Assembly (NCBI GenBank): GCA_035539215.1
Contig: DATLIX010000125.1
Location: 1-16,868 of the forward strand
Length of the DNA: 16,868 bases
Origin: Dongia_B sp035539215
GTDB taxonomy: Bacteria; Pseudomonadota; Alphaproteobacteria; Dongiales; Dongiaceae
Direction: 5' to 3'
Shown: positions 7,156 to 14,333 of the stretch, piece by piece
Layout of the letters: the number at the start of each line of letters is the position of its first letter
Position numbering within the stretch: the stretch's first letter is position 1
The notes under the pieces: generated by a model
Told to the model about the DNA's origin: nothing
The model's database searches: none
Seen by the model: only the letters and a program-made list of their open reading frames with translations
Position numbers and translations under genes: made by a program

Positions 7156-7185
7156 GGTCCAATAGTGATAAGGAATGATTGTTCG

Positions 7186-9483
7186 ATGCGGTCTTGGCTT
7201 ACCGGCAATCTCATGACCCGGCTCATGCTCGGGCTATGTCTCAGTCTCGCCTGTAGCGCCGCTCAGACCGCCGGCGCGGATGATTCAGTGCCGATGCCCA
7301 GCGCCAATCCCGGCAAGCTGAATTTCCCCAAGGCGCCGAAGCCGAGCGCACCAGAGAACACATTGCCGAATGATTCCACGGTTCGCATGATCGCGGATGA
7401 GGCGGGATACGACAAGGATCTCGGGGTCTATGTTGCCCGCGGCCATGTGCAGGTCAGCAAGAACGGCAAGACGGCGATGGCCGATACCATTGCCTATAAC
7501 GAACGGACCAAGCGCATCATCGCCTCCGGCCATGTCGCCATCCTGGAGCCTAATGGCGACACCTATTTCGGCAGCTATGCCGATATCACGGATGATTTCA
7601 ACGACGGCTATATGCAGGGCTTCCGCGGCCTGATGGCCGATCAGTCGCGGCTCGCGGCCAACAAGATGACGCGGATCGACGCGACCCACACCAGGCTCGA
7701 CCGCGCCGTCTATACGCCTTGCCTGCCTTGCCAGACCGATCCCAGCCGTACCCCGCTCTGGCAGGTGAAAGCCGCCGAAGTGATTCGCGACACGGACGCC
7801 CAGACCATCACTTATCACGATGCCTGGATGGAAATGTGGGGTGTGCCGATCTTCTGGACGCCTTGGTTCCGGCACCCCGATATCGGTGTGGAGCGGCAGT
7901 CGGGCTTCCTGTCTCCCGGCATGTCCTATTCGAAGAAGAGCGGTTTCCAGCTCCGCGTTCCCTATTTTCAGACCATCGGACCCGATAAGGATTTGACCCT
8001 GACGCCGATCTTCCGGGTTGCTGCGGAACCCGACAAGACGCCGGGAGCGGCCGGCATGATCCAGTATCGGCAGCGCATCAACAACGGCATGTATTCGCTC
8101 GGCGGCTCGATGACCATTGAGGATCGCCAGAGCGATTCCGGTAACAGCGTTGATCAAAATGCCTTCCGTGGACATGTCGAGGGTCAGGGTTTGTTCGACC
8201 TCGACGACAATTGGCGCGCGGGGTTCGATTTCAAGGCGACCACCGACAAGGACTACCTGCGGCACTACCACCTGGGAACCTCAAGGTGGCTGGAAGATAA
8301 CGCCTATGCGGAAGGTTTCTTCGGCCGGTCCTATGCCTCGGCGCAGACCTATGCCTTCCAGAGCACCAGGGACGATCTGTCGAATTCCACCGCGCCGTTC
8401 GTTACGCCGAAGCTCGACTACAATTTCCTCAGCGAACCGATGTGGGCGAATTCCGTGGCCGCCTTCGACGTGGACACGATGAATATCGTGCGGCGAAATG
8501 GCGAGAATCAGTTCCGGCTGGCGGGCGCTCCGTCCTGGACGCTGCCCTATACCAGTCCTCTCGGCGATATCTACAGGCTGACCCTGTCGGTGCAAGGCTC
8601 GTTCTATGCTTCGCACGAGATCGACGAGACGGCCGACGATCCCTTTGCTTCCGACTCATCCTTCAGCGGAACCACCGCGCGCATTTCGCCCAAGGCGGAT
8701 ATCCTCTGGCGCTATCCCTTCATTCGGCCGGGCGAGAATTTCACCCAGATCATCGAGCCGATGATCCAGGTGGTCGCCTCGCCGAGTTTCGGTAATTCCA
8801 GCCAGGTTTCGAATGAGGATAGCCGTTTCTTCGAGCTCGATGAGAACCGGCTGTTCTCTGCTGACCGCTTCGTCGGGACCGATCGATACGATACCGGCTC
8901 CAGGGTTACTTACGGCCTCAATTGGACCAGCTATTTCAATCAGAGTGGCCAGGCCAACGTTTTCATGGGCCAGAGCTACCAGTTCCTCAAAGGCGATCAC
9001 GACCAGAATCTGAAGAATAGCGGGATCGACCAGTCCTTGTCCGATGTGGTCGGCCGGGCAACGGTCTCGCCCAACCAGTATCTTGATCTGAGCTACCGCT
9101 TCCGGGCCGATACCCATGGCTGGGATCTGAAGCATCAGGAGGTTCAGGTTTCGGCCGGTCCGACCGATTTTCGCGTGACCGCCGGTTATATCGCGCTCAG
9201 CAAGACGGCCGACGACAATCACAAGCGTGAATTCGCCTCATTGGGTTTTAATGCACAATTGGCAAAATACTGGACGGCCCATACCTTCGGCATCTATGAC
9301 CTGCAGCAGAGCGAGATATCCGGGGTCGGCGCCGGGCTGGCTTATCTTGACGAGTGCTTCGGTCTGTCGCTCGACGTAAGCTATTCGTTGCACGAAGGTA
9401 CCTTCGATGATGGCTATAGTGGTCTGACAACGTTCTTTCAGATCAGCTTCAAGAACCTCGGCAGCATCAAATCCGGCAGCTAG
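7186..9483 (+). CDS. lptD: LPS-assembly outer-membrane protein LptD
   Basis: LptD is the outer-membrane barrel that, with LptE, receives LPS from the periplasmic bridge and inserts it in the outer leaflet. The 765-residue product begins with a signal peptide (hydrophobic core about 11-24, likely cut near AGA-DD, residue 31). The periplasmic beta-taco/OstA domain follows (about 67-165, with VARGHVQVSKNGKTAMADTIAYN), then the conserved P-I-F-W-TPWFRHP-type region (about 220-232) that opens the barrel domain. The protein ends in an aromatic-rich strand. Mature cysteines are C179 and C182 (CLPC) and C724 near the C-terminus, so only one inter-domain disulfide seems possible. The ATG at 7186 has AAGGA eleven bases upstream; a GTG at 7165 would add seven residues and spoil the signal peptide start. 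surA follows 64 bases later. Confidence 0.96.
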   Translation: MRSWLTGNLMTRLMLGLCLSLACSAAQTAGADDSVPMPSANPGKLNFPKAPKPSAPENTLPNDSTVRMIADEAGYDKDLGVYVARGHVQVSKNGKTAMADTIAYNERTKRIIASGHVAILEPNGDTYFGSYADITDDFNDGYMQGFRGLMADQSRLAANKMTRIDATHTRLDRAVYTPCLPCQTDPSRTPLWQVKAAEVIRDTDAQTITYHDAWMEMWGVPIFWTPWFRHPDIGVERQSGFLSPGMSYSKKSGFQLRVPYFQTIGPDKDLTLTPIFRVAAEPDKTPGAAGMIQYRQRINNGMYSLGGSMTIEDRQSDSGNSVDQNAFRGHVEGQGLFDLDDNWRAGFDFKATTDKDYLRHYHLGTSRWLEDNAYAEGFFGRSYASAQTYAFQSTRDDLSNSTAPFVTPKLDYNFLSEPMWANSVAAFDVDTMNIVRRNGENQFRLAGAPSWTLPYTSPLGDIYRLTLSVQGSFYASHEIDETADDPFASDSSFSGTTARISPKADILWRYPFIRPGENFTQIIEPMIQVVASPSFGNSSQVSNEDSRFFELDENRLFSADRFVGTDRYDTGSRVTYGLNWTSYFNQSGQANVFMGQSYQFLKGDHDQNLKNSGIDQSLSDVVGRATVSPNQYLDLSYRFRADTHGWDLKHQEVQVSAGPTDFRVTAGYIALSKTADDNHKREFASLGFNAQLAKYWTAHTFGIYDLQQSEISGVGAGLAYLDECFGLSLDVSYSLHEGTFDDGYSGLTTFFQISFKNLGSIKSGS

Positions 9484-9547
9484 GTTGAGCTCTCGGGCTG
9501 CACTCCTGGCTGGCGACTATCTTCAAGTGTCATAGCGTGAAATTCGG

Positions 9548-10831
9548 ATGATCAAGGCAACTACTCGTAAATGGATTGCCATCTTGGCGGTAATCAGCGG
9601 TCTCGGCATGGGCGAGATGGCGGCAACTGTCCGAGCTCAGGATCAGGCCGACGAGCTGAAGATTGCCGCTGTGGTGAATGACGACATCATCACACAGCTT
9701 GATGTCCTCATGCGCCTGCGCATCGCGCTGCTTTCGGCGCGGTTGCCCGATACGCCGGAAGTCGAACAGCGATTGGTTCCCCAGGTGCTGCGCCAATTGA
9801 TTGACGATCACTTGAAGAAGCAGGAAGCGAAAAAAGCAAGCATTACGGTCACGCAATCCGAGATCGATGAGCAACTGGATCATATCGCCCAGCGCAACGG
9901 CATGACCCGTGACCAAATGCAGGCGCAGCTTTCCAGCGCCGGCGTGTTGATGTCTGCGCTGGCGAGCCAGGTCGAGGCCGAGATGAGCTGGGTCCGCCTG
10001 GTGCAGACGAAGCTGCGCTCATCGGTTCGCATCACCGATGAAGAAATCAACGAGGAGGTGGCCCGCATTCAAGCCAGCCAGGGCCAGCTTGAATATCGGG
10101 TATCGGAGATATTCCTCGCGGTGGACAATCCCGCCCAGGCGAGCGCGGCGCAAAGCTCCGCACAGCGGCTGGTCGATCAGTTGACGGCGGGCGCCGATTT
10201 TGCCTCCCTGGCGACCCAGTTCTCGCAAGACCAATCGGCTTCCGATGGCGGCGACCTCGGCTGGCTTCGCCTCGACGAAATTGACCCGGCCTTGGCGCAG
10301 GCAGTCCAGACTTCGCAACCCAACCAGATCATCGGCCCGGTCCTGGGCATCGGCGGATACTATATTGCGGTGACGCGTGCGACACGGCCGGCGGCTGGTG
10401 GCAGCACCACGGCGGGAACGGTTTCGCTGAAGCGGGTTCTCTGGACGCTGCCGCCCAATGCTGCCGACAGTGAGGTGGCCAAGGCCAGCGATCAGGCAAA
10501 GAGCATTGCCTCGGGCATTCGCAGCTGCGATGACGTGCAAAAGGCGGCAGCGAATGCGCCGGAGGCCGCCTATAGCGACCTTGGAACGGTGAGCATCGAC
10601 GAACTGGCGCCTGCATTGCAAGGCAGCGCCATCAATCAGCCGATCGGCCTGCCCACCGCGCCCATTCGGACAGGCCAGGGCATTGGCCTCTATGTCGTCT
10701 GCAGTCGCCAGGGCGGCGGCTTGTCGCGTGTCGCGATTGCCGACCGGCTGGGACGGCAGCGTCTGGAAACGCTGGCCCGTGGCTATCTCAGCGATCTGCG
10801 GCGGACCGCCGTCGTCGACTTGCGGATGTGA
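9548..10831 (+). CDS. surA: SurA-like periplasmic chaperone / peptidyl-prolyl isomerase
   Basis: SurA escorts unfolded outer-membrane proteins, including LptD, across the periplasm. The 427-residue product has a signal peptide (basic KATTRK, core about 9-24, likely cut after VRA at 30). A SurA N-terminal helical chaperone domain follows (about 35-170, VVNDDIITQLDVLMRLRIA). A parvulin-type rotamase domain at about 180-280 contains GGDLGWLRLDEIDPALAQAV. The segment at about 291-390 (SDLGTVSIDELAPAL) looks like a second, degenerate rotamase domain. C327 and C385 are the only cysteines and could form a disulfide. No good ribosome-binding site precedes the ATG at 9548. The lptD-surA pairing fits the family's role and makes cotranscription likely. 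Confidence 0.93.
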   Translation: MIKATTRKWIAILAVISGLGMGEMAATVRAQDQADELKIAAVVNDDIITQLDVLMRLRIALLSARLPDTPEVEQRLVPQVLRQLIDDHLKKQEAKKASITVTQSEIDEQLDHIAQRNGMTRDQMQAQLSSAGVLMSALASQVEAEMSWVRLVQTKLRSSVRITDEEINEEVARIQASQGQLEYRVSEIFLAVDNPAQASAAQSSAQRLVDQLTAGADFASLATQFSQDQSASDGGDLGWLRLDEIDPALAQAVQTSQPNQIIGPVLGIGGYYIAVTRATRPAAGGSTTAGTVSLKRVLWTLPPNAADSEVAKASDQAKSIASGIRSCDDVQKAAANAPEAAYSDLGTVSIDELAPALQGSAINQPIGLPTAPIRTGQGIGLYVVCSRQGGGLSRVAIADRLGRQRLETLARGYLSDLRRTAVVDLRM

Positions 10832-10835
10832 TCCC

Positions 10836-10862
10836 ATGTCGACGGACGTGTTGCGGCCGTGA
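10836..10862 (+). other. Nine-codon open frame in the place of pdxA
   Basis: An ATG at 10836, five bases after the surA stop, opens a frame for MSTDVLRP that ends at TGA 10860-10862, two bases before the rsmA ATG. It has no ribosome-binding site of its own. It could carry ribosomes from surA to rsmA, or be the leftover start of a lost pdxA. It could equally be chance, as 27 bases are too few to decide. Confidence 0.25.
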
Positions 10863-10864
10863 CG

Positions 10865-11698
10865 ATGGAAGACGGCCTTCCGCCGCTCAGAGAGGTCATC
10901 GCCAAATACGATCTGGCTGCCAAGAAATCCCTCGGGCAGAATTTTCTGCTCGATCTCAATCTGACCGGTCGCATCGCGCGCGCGGCCGGCGATCTGACCA
11001 CGGGATCGGTGATCGAAGTCGGTCCGGGACCGGGCGGCCTCACGCGGGCCCTGCTGATGCATGGTGCCCGCGAGGTCATCGCCATCGAACGGGACGAGCG
11101 CTGTCTGGCGGCATTGGGCGAAATTGCCGCTGCCTATCCCGGCCGCCTCAAGGTCATGCCGGCGGATGCGATGACGGTGGATGTCACCAAGCTCGGCACA
11201 ACGCCCCGCCGCATCGTTGCCAACCTGCCCTACAACATTGCGACACCGCTGCTGATCGACTGGCTGGGGCACGGCCCGGCGATCGCCTCGATGACCCTGA
11301 TGTTCCAGAAGGAAGTGGTTGAGCGCCTGACGGCCAAGCCGCGCAGCAAGGATTACGGTCGCCTGACGATCCTGGTGCAATGGCTGAGCGAAGCCCGTCG
11401 GCTGTTCGATGTGCCGCCGCGCGCTTTCACGCCGCCGCCGAAAGTCACTTCCAGCATCGCCCTGATCGTGCCGCGGCAAAAGCCGGCCTTTCCAGCCCGC
11501 CAGCAGGATCTGGAGCGCATCACGCTGGCGGCTTTCAACCAGCGGCGCAAAATGCTGCGGCAATCCCTGCGGAGCGTTTTTGGCGAAGCCGAGCAGGTGC
11601 TGACGAAAATCGGGATCGCTCCCACTGCCCGGGCGGAAGAACTGACGGTCGAGCAGTTCTGTCTGCTGGCGCGGGCCCTGGAGGGACGGTCGGCCTGA
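10865..11698 (+). CDS. rsmA: 16S rRNA (adenine1518-N6/adenine1519-N6)-dimethyltransferase
   Basis: RsmA (KsgA) dimethylates two adjacent adenines in the 3' terminal hairpin of 16S rRNA during late 30S assembly, using S-adenosylmethionine. The 277-residue product has the LGQNFLLD start typical of the family, the SAM-binding EVGPGPGGLT (about 51-60), the acidic end of strand two (AIERD), and the catalytic NLPY motif at 120-123. The C-terminal helical domain includes PPRAFTPPPKVTSSI and FNQRRKMLRQSL. The start is uncertain: GTG at 10859 and ATG at 10865 are in frame, and neither has a good ribosome-binding site. I chose ATG because it is the commoner codon. The gene lies about 30 bases after surA, with pdxA missing from between them, and converges with gmk after a 19-base gap without a visible terminator. 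Confidence 0.96.
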   Translation: MEDGLPPLREVIAKYDLAAKKSLGQNFLLDLNLTGRIARAAGDLTTGSVIEVGPGPGGLTRALLMHGAREVIAIERDERCLAALGEIAAAYPGRLKVMPADAMTVDVTKLGTTPRRIVANLPYNIATPLLIDWLGHGPAIASMTLMFQKEVVERLTAKPRSKDYGRLTILVQWLSEARRLFDVPPRAFTPPPKVTSSIALIVPRQKPAFPARQQDLERITLAAFNQRRKMLRQSLRSVFGEAEQVLTKIGIAPTARAEELTVEQFCLLARALEGRSA

Positions 11699-11717
11699 GA
11701 ACCGGGCTTGTCGCGCT

Positions 11718-12380
11718 CTAGCGGCCCTGCCGCAGGCCTTTGACGAACTCGGGCAGCCCGACCTGGCGCTGGCGGCGCAAGCGCTCGGCCGTCAAAATGG
11801 CGCGCACGCGGTTCACGCTGTCGTCAATATCGTGGTTGATGATGATGTAATCGTATTCCGCCCAGTGGCTCATTTCGTCGGCCGCCTTGGACATGCGATG
11901 GGCGACAACCTCTGCACTATCCTGCGCCCGCGAGCGCAGGCGCTGTTCCAGGGTCTGGGTGTCGGGGGGCAGGATGAAGACACTGACCAGATCCTCACGC
12001 GCAGCCTGAGCCAGTTGCTGGGTACCCTGCCAGTCGATGTCGAACAGAACATCCTGGCCTTTCGCCAGGGCGGTCTCGACGGCGTAGCGCGGGGTGCCGT
12101 AGTAGTTATCGAATACCTTGGCATATTCGAGGAATTGACCGCGGTTGATCATGACGTTGAACTCGGTCAGATCGACGAAATGATAATCGACGCCGCTCAC
12201 CTCGCCGGGGCGCTTCGGCCGCGTCGTCATCGACACCGACATCGTCAGCCCGCCCTCCGACGCCAGCAGGCGCCGGGCAATCGTCGTCTTGCCCGCACCC
12301 GAAGGCGAGGAAAGCACCAGCATCAGGCCGCGCCGATGCACGTCGACAAATCCGCCTTGGCTTTCGGTCACCATCGTCAT
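11718..12380 (-). CDS. gmk: Guanylate kinase
   Basis: Guanylate kinase phosphorylates GMP to GDP with ATP in the cytosol. The 220-residue product has the P-loop SPSGAGKT at residues 25-32, the GMP-binding SMTTRPKRPGEVSGVDYHF region, and FLEYAKVFDNYYGTP. Later come DIDWQGTQQL and the lid/C-terminal helices IILPP-type DTQTLEQRLRSRAQDS and DYIIINHDIDDSV. A longer open frame runs back to 12488, but the extra 36 residues are the tail of yicC in another frame. The ATG at 12380 is eleven bases after the yicC stop, and a second ATG lies at 12374. No strong ribosome-binding site is visible, so translation may be coupled to yicC. yicC-gmk adjacency is a well-known pattern. Confidence 0.96.
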   Translation of the reverse strand: MTMVTESQGGFVDVHRRGLMLVLSSPSGAGKTTIARRLLASEGGLTMSVSMTTRPKRPGEVSGVDYHFVDLTEFNVMINRGQFLEYAKVFDNYYGTPRYAVETALAKGQDVLFDIDWQGTQQLAQAAREDLVSVFILPPDTQTLEQRLRSRAQDSAEVVAHRMSKAADEMSHWAEYDYIIINHDIDDSVNRVRAILTAERLRRQRQVGLPEFVKGLRQGR

Positions 12381-12391
12381 CGCACCAATTC

Positions 12392-13288
12392 TTACTCGAT
12401 ATTCTGAATCTGTTCGCGCAGCTGCTCGATCGTCGCCTTGAGGTCGATGCCGATCGTGGTCAAGGTGAGATCGGCCGCCTTGGAACAAAGCGTATTGGCC
12501 TCGCGGTTGAATTCCTGGCAGAGGAAGTCGAGCTTGCGACCGATGGCGCCGCCCTGGCGCAACAGGTCCCGCACCGCCTGCACATGGGCCGCGAGACGGT
12601 CGAGTTCTTCCCGCACATCGGCCTTGGTCGCCAGCAAGGCAACTTCCTGCGCCAGCCGATCCTCGTTGAGCGGGGTGCCGGATCCGTTGGCGGACAGCAG
12701 CTCGCTCAGCTGTTCGGACAGGCGCTTGCGCAGGCTTTCCGGCTGCGACGCAGCGATCTCGCCGGCCTGTCCGCAGAGCCGCTCGATTTCCGCAAGATGC
12801 CCTTCCACCAGCACTTGCAGGCGCGCACCCTCGGCCAGCCGCATCGTGTGCAGATGTTTCAACGTCTCGACGAGGCTGTGCTGCAGGGCCTGCAACCGCG
12901 TCTCCATCTCTTCCGGCGACGGCGCGCTGTCCTCGACTTCGAGGATGCCGCGCAAGGCCAGGATGCCGTCGACTCGCGGGGGAGGCGCATCCAGCCGCCG
13001 GCGCATATCGGCGACGATCTTTTCGACCTGAGCGAGCGCCGTTTCATTGACGCGGAAGGTGCCCGTCTTCTCTTGAATGTTCAGGGTCAGGACGGCATTG
13101 ACGTTGCCGCGCTTCAGAATCTCGGCAGCGGCGCTGCGCGCGACGGATTCCAGCACGTCGTAGCCGCCGGGCAGGCGGCAGCGGATGTCGAGATTGCGTC
13201 CGTTGACGCTCTTCAATTCCCAGGTCCAGGCGAAGCCTGCAATCGCGCCCTCCTTGCGGGCGAACCCTGTCATGCTGGCTACTGCCAC
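12392..13288 (-). CDS. yicC: YicC-family endoribonuclease-like protein
   Basis: The YicC family, long of unknown function, has been described as containing an endoribonuclease that opens and closes around RNA; its cellular targets here are unknown. The 298-residue product has the family start SMTGFARKEG, followed by WELKSVNGRNLDIRCRLP. The C-terminal DUF1732-type block comprises LDRLAAHVQAVRDLL, GRKLDFLCQEFNREANTLCSKA and a helix ending IEQLREQIQNIE. A coiled-coil-prone middle (about 130-220) joins them. The start codon is GTG at 13288, supported by GAGGAG about seven to eight bases upstream. The gene is eleven bases from gmk and is probably its operon partner. Confidence 0.95.
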   Translation of the reverse strand: MAVASMTGFARKEGAIAGFAWTWELKSVNGRNLDIRCRLPGGYDVLESVARSAAAEILKRGNVNAVLTLNIQEKTGTFRVNETALAQVEKIVADMRRRLDAPPPRVDGILALRGILEVEDSAPSPEEMETRLQALQHSLVETLKHLHTMRLAEGARLQVLVEGHLAEIERLCGQAGEIAASQPESLRKRLSEQLSELLSANGSGTPLNEDRLAQEVALLATKADVREELDRLAAHVQAVRDLLRQGGAIGRKLDFLCQEFNREANTLCSKAADLTLTTIGIDLKATIEQLREQIQNIE

Positions 13289-13369
13289 GGAGTCTTCTCC
13301 TCATTCGGTGCATTCTTGTGCCGACCGTGCCGCCGGAGGCCATGCGGTCGTGCAAGGCCAAGGCCCGAT

Positions 13370-13439
13370 CCGCCGATTGTGCGAACCATCCAGCGAGCCC
13401 CGCGGCCGCTTTCCGGGACGACTCCTGTGCGATCGGCGG
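13370..13439. repeat. Inverted repeat in the yicC/SDR divergent region
   Basis: CCGCCGAT (13370-13377) and ATCGGCGG (13432-13439) are a perfect eight-base inverted repeat, 54 bases apart, in the 212-base spacer between the yicC start and the SDR start. It might be an operator or a chance GC-rich match. I see no clear sigma-70 promoter here. Confidence 0.3.
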
Positions 13440-13500
13440 CTATCATCGGCGAAGCCGGTCAGACTGGCAAGCTTTCGCAATAAACCGTTGGAAGGAAAAC

Positions 13501-14262
13501 ATGCGCGATCCGCGGCACGTCCTGATTACCGGTGCAACATCAGGCATCGGTGCCGCTCTGGCGCGCAGCTATGCCGTTCCGGGCCGCCATCTGACGCTGA
13601 ACGGGCGAAACGGGGAGCGCCTGACGGAGGTTTCCGCGCTCTGCCGGGCGAGCGGGGCCACGGTGCGCGAGCTTGTGCTCGACGTCGCCGACCGGGCGGC
13701 CACGACGGCGCATCTGCTCGCTGTCGATGGCGACGATCCGGTCGATCTGCTGATCGCCAATGCGGGCATTTCCGGCGGCACCCATGGCGGCAGCGAGAGT
13801 GCCGAACAGGTGCGCGCGATCTTTGCCACCAATGTCGACGGGGTCCTTAACACGGTACTGCCGTTGCTGCCGCGCATGGAAGCGCGCCGCCGCGGGCAAA
13901 TTGCCCTGATGGCATCGCTGGCCGGACATCGGGGCTTCCCCGGCGCGCCGGCTTACTGCGGCAGCAAGGCGGCGATCAAGGTCTGGGGTGAAGGGTTGCG
14001 TGGCCAGATGGCGCCGAGCGCGGTGGAGGTCACCGTCGTCATGCCCGGCTATATCAAGACGCCGATGACGGATGCCAACGACTTTCCCATGCCTTTCATG
14101 ATGCCGGTTGAGCGCGCGGCGCGATTGATTCGGGATCGGCTCGCGGGCAACCCTGCCAGGATTGCCTTTCCCTGGCCGACAGCCGTCGCGGCCTGGCTGA
14201 TCGGCACGCTATCACCGGGCCTGACCGATCCCTTGCTGCGGCGGTTGCCGAAGAAAGCCTGA
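13501..14262 (+). CDS. Short-chain dehydrogenase/reductase (SDR family)
   Basis: This is a classical NAD(P)H-dependent oxidoreductase of unknown substrate. The 253-residue product has the Rossmann motif TGATSGIG at 10-17, the NAG motif at 87-89, structural N111, and catalytic S139, Y152 and K156 (YCGSK). It also has the MPGYIKTPM segment after the active site. R36, after the second strand (LTLNGRN), is compatible with NADPH preference. The last about 35 residues (IAFPWPTAVAAWLIGTLSPG) are hydrophobic and may pack on the membrane or a partner. The open frame extends upstream to 13318, but AAGGA lies five bases before the ATG at 13501 and the N-terminal fold begins there. It sits alone on the + strand, interrupting the acpP-fabF-mltG and yicC-gmk groups, and converges with mltG. 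Confidence 0.9.
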   Translation: MRDPRHVLITGATSGIGAALARSYAVPGRHLTLNGRNGERLTEVSALCRASGATVRELVLDVADRAATTAHLLAVDGDDPVDLLIANAGISGGTHGGSESAEQVRAIFATNVDGVLNTVLPLLPRMEARRRGQIALMASLAGHRGFPGAPAYCGSKAAIKVWGEGLRGQMAPSAVEVTVVMPGYIKTPMTDANDFPMPFMMPVERAARLIRDRLAGNPARIAFPWPTAVAAWLIGTLSPGLTDPLLRRLPKKA

Positions 14263-14333
14263 AATGTAAAAGGCTGTGCTGCCAAGGCGGGGGGCGAGAA
14301 AGCTTGCGCCATATGGCCAGCGGGGCCGGTGTC

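Larger units (their letters stand above)
6860..7185. other. Divergent intergenic region between pepA and lptD
   Basis: About 325 bases contain no believable gene. They must hold the pepA (-) and lptD (+) promoters. Contents seen: a perfect DnaA box at 6917-6925, a bulged hairpin at 7084-7112, and a second stem at 7132-7155. Possible lptD promoter pieces are TTGACC at 7043-7048 and TAAAAT at 7049-7054, but they adjoin each other and neither has a partner at proper spacing, so I assign no promoter. For pepA, a TTGGCG on the - strand lies upstream of the DnaA box, again without a clean -10. No remnant of lptF or lptG is recognisable in translation. Confidence 0.6.

Noticed and set aside
6860..7164. 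A possible origin of replication or tRNA in the pepA/lptD spacer.
   Set aside because: Only one DnaA box and no AT-rich element were found. No tRNA T-loop or acceptor pairing can be made.
7285..8271. A 328-codon open frame opposite lptD.
   Set aside because: Antisense shadow of the conserved OstA domain and barrel start of lptD; no motif or ribosome-binding site.
10019..11563. A 514-codon open frame on the - strand opposite surA and rsmA.
   Set aside because: It spans two well-supported genes and their junction, shows no domain, and is rich in Arg/Gln/Gly/Asp as antisense frames are.
11699..11717. A shared terminator between the convergent rsmA and gmk genes.
   Set aside because: The 19-base gap contains no stem with a T-run on either strand.
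12381..12488. A 36-residue N-terminal extension of guanylate kinase.
   Set aside because: It lies inside the yicC coding end in another frame; guanylate kinases begin shortly before the P-loop.
12584..13483. A 299-codon + strand frame across yicC and the yicC/SDR spacer.
   Set aside because: yicC is clearly the gene here; the frame has no family resemblance.
13318..13500. A 61-residue N-terminal extension of the SDR.
   Set aside because: The Rossmann fold starts at 13501, where AAGGA gives proper spacing. The extension is not like a signal peptide or any SDR extension I know.
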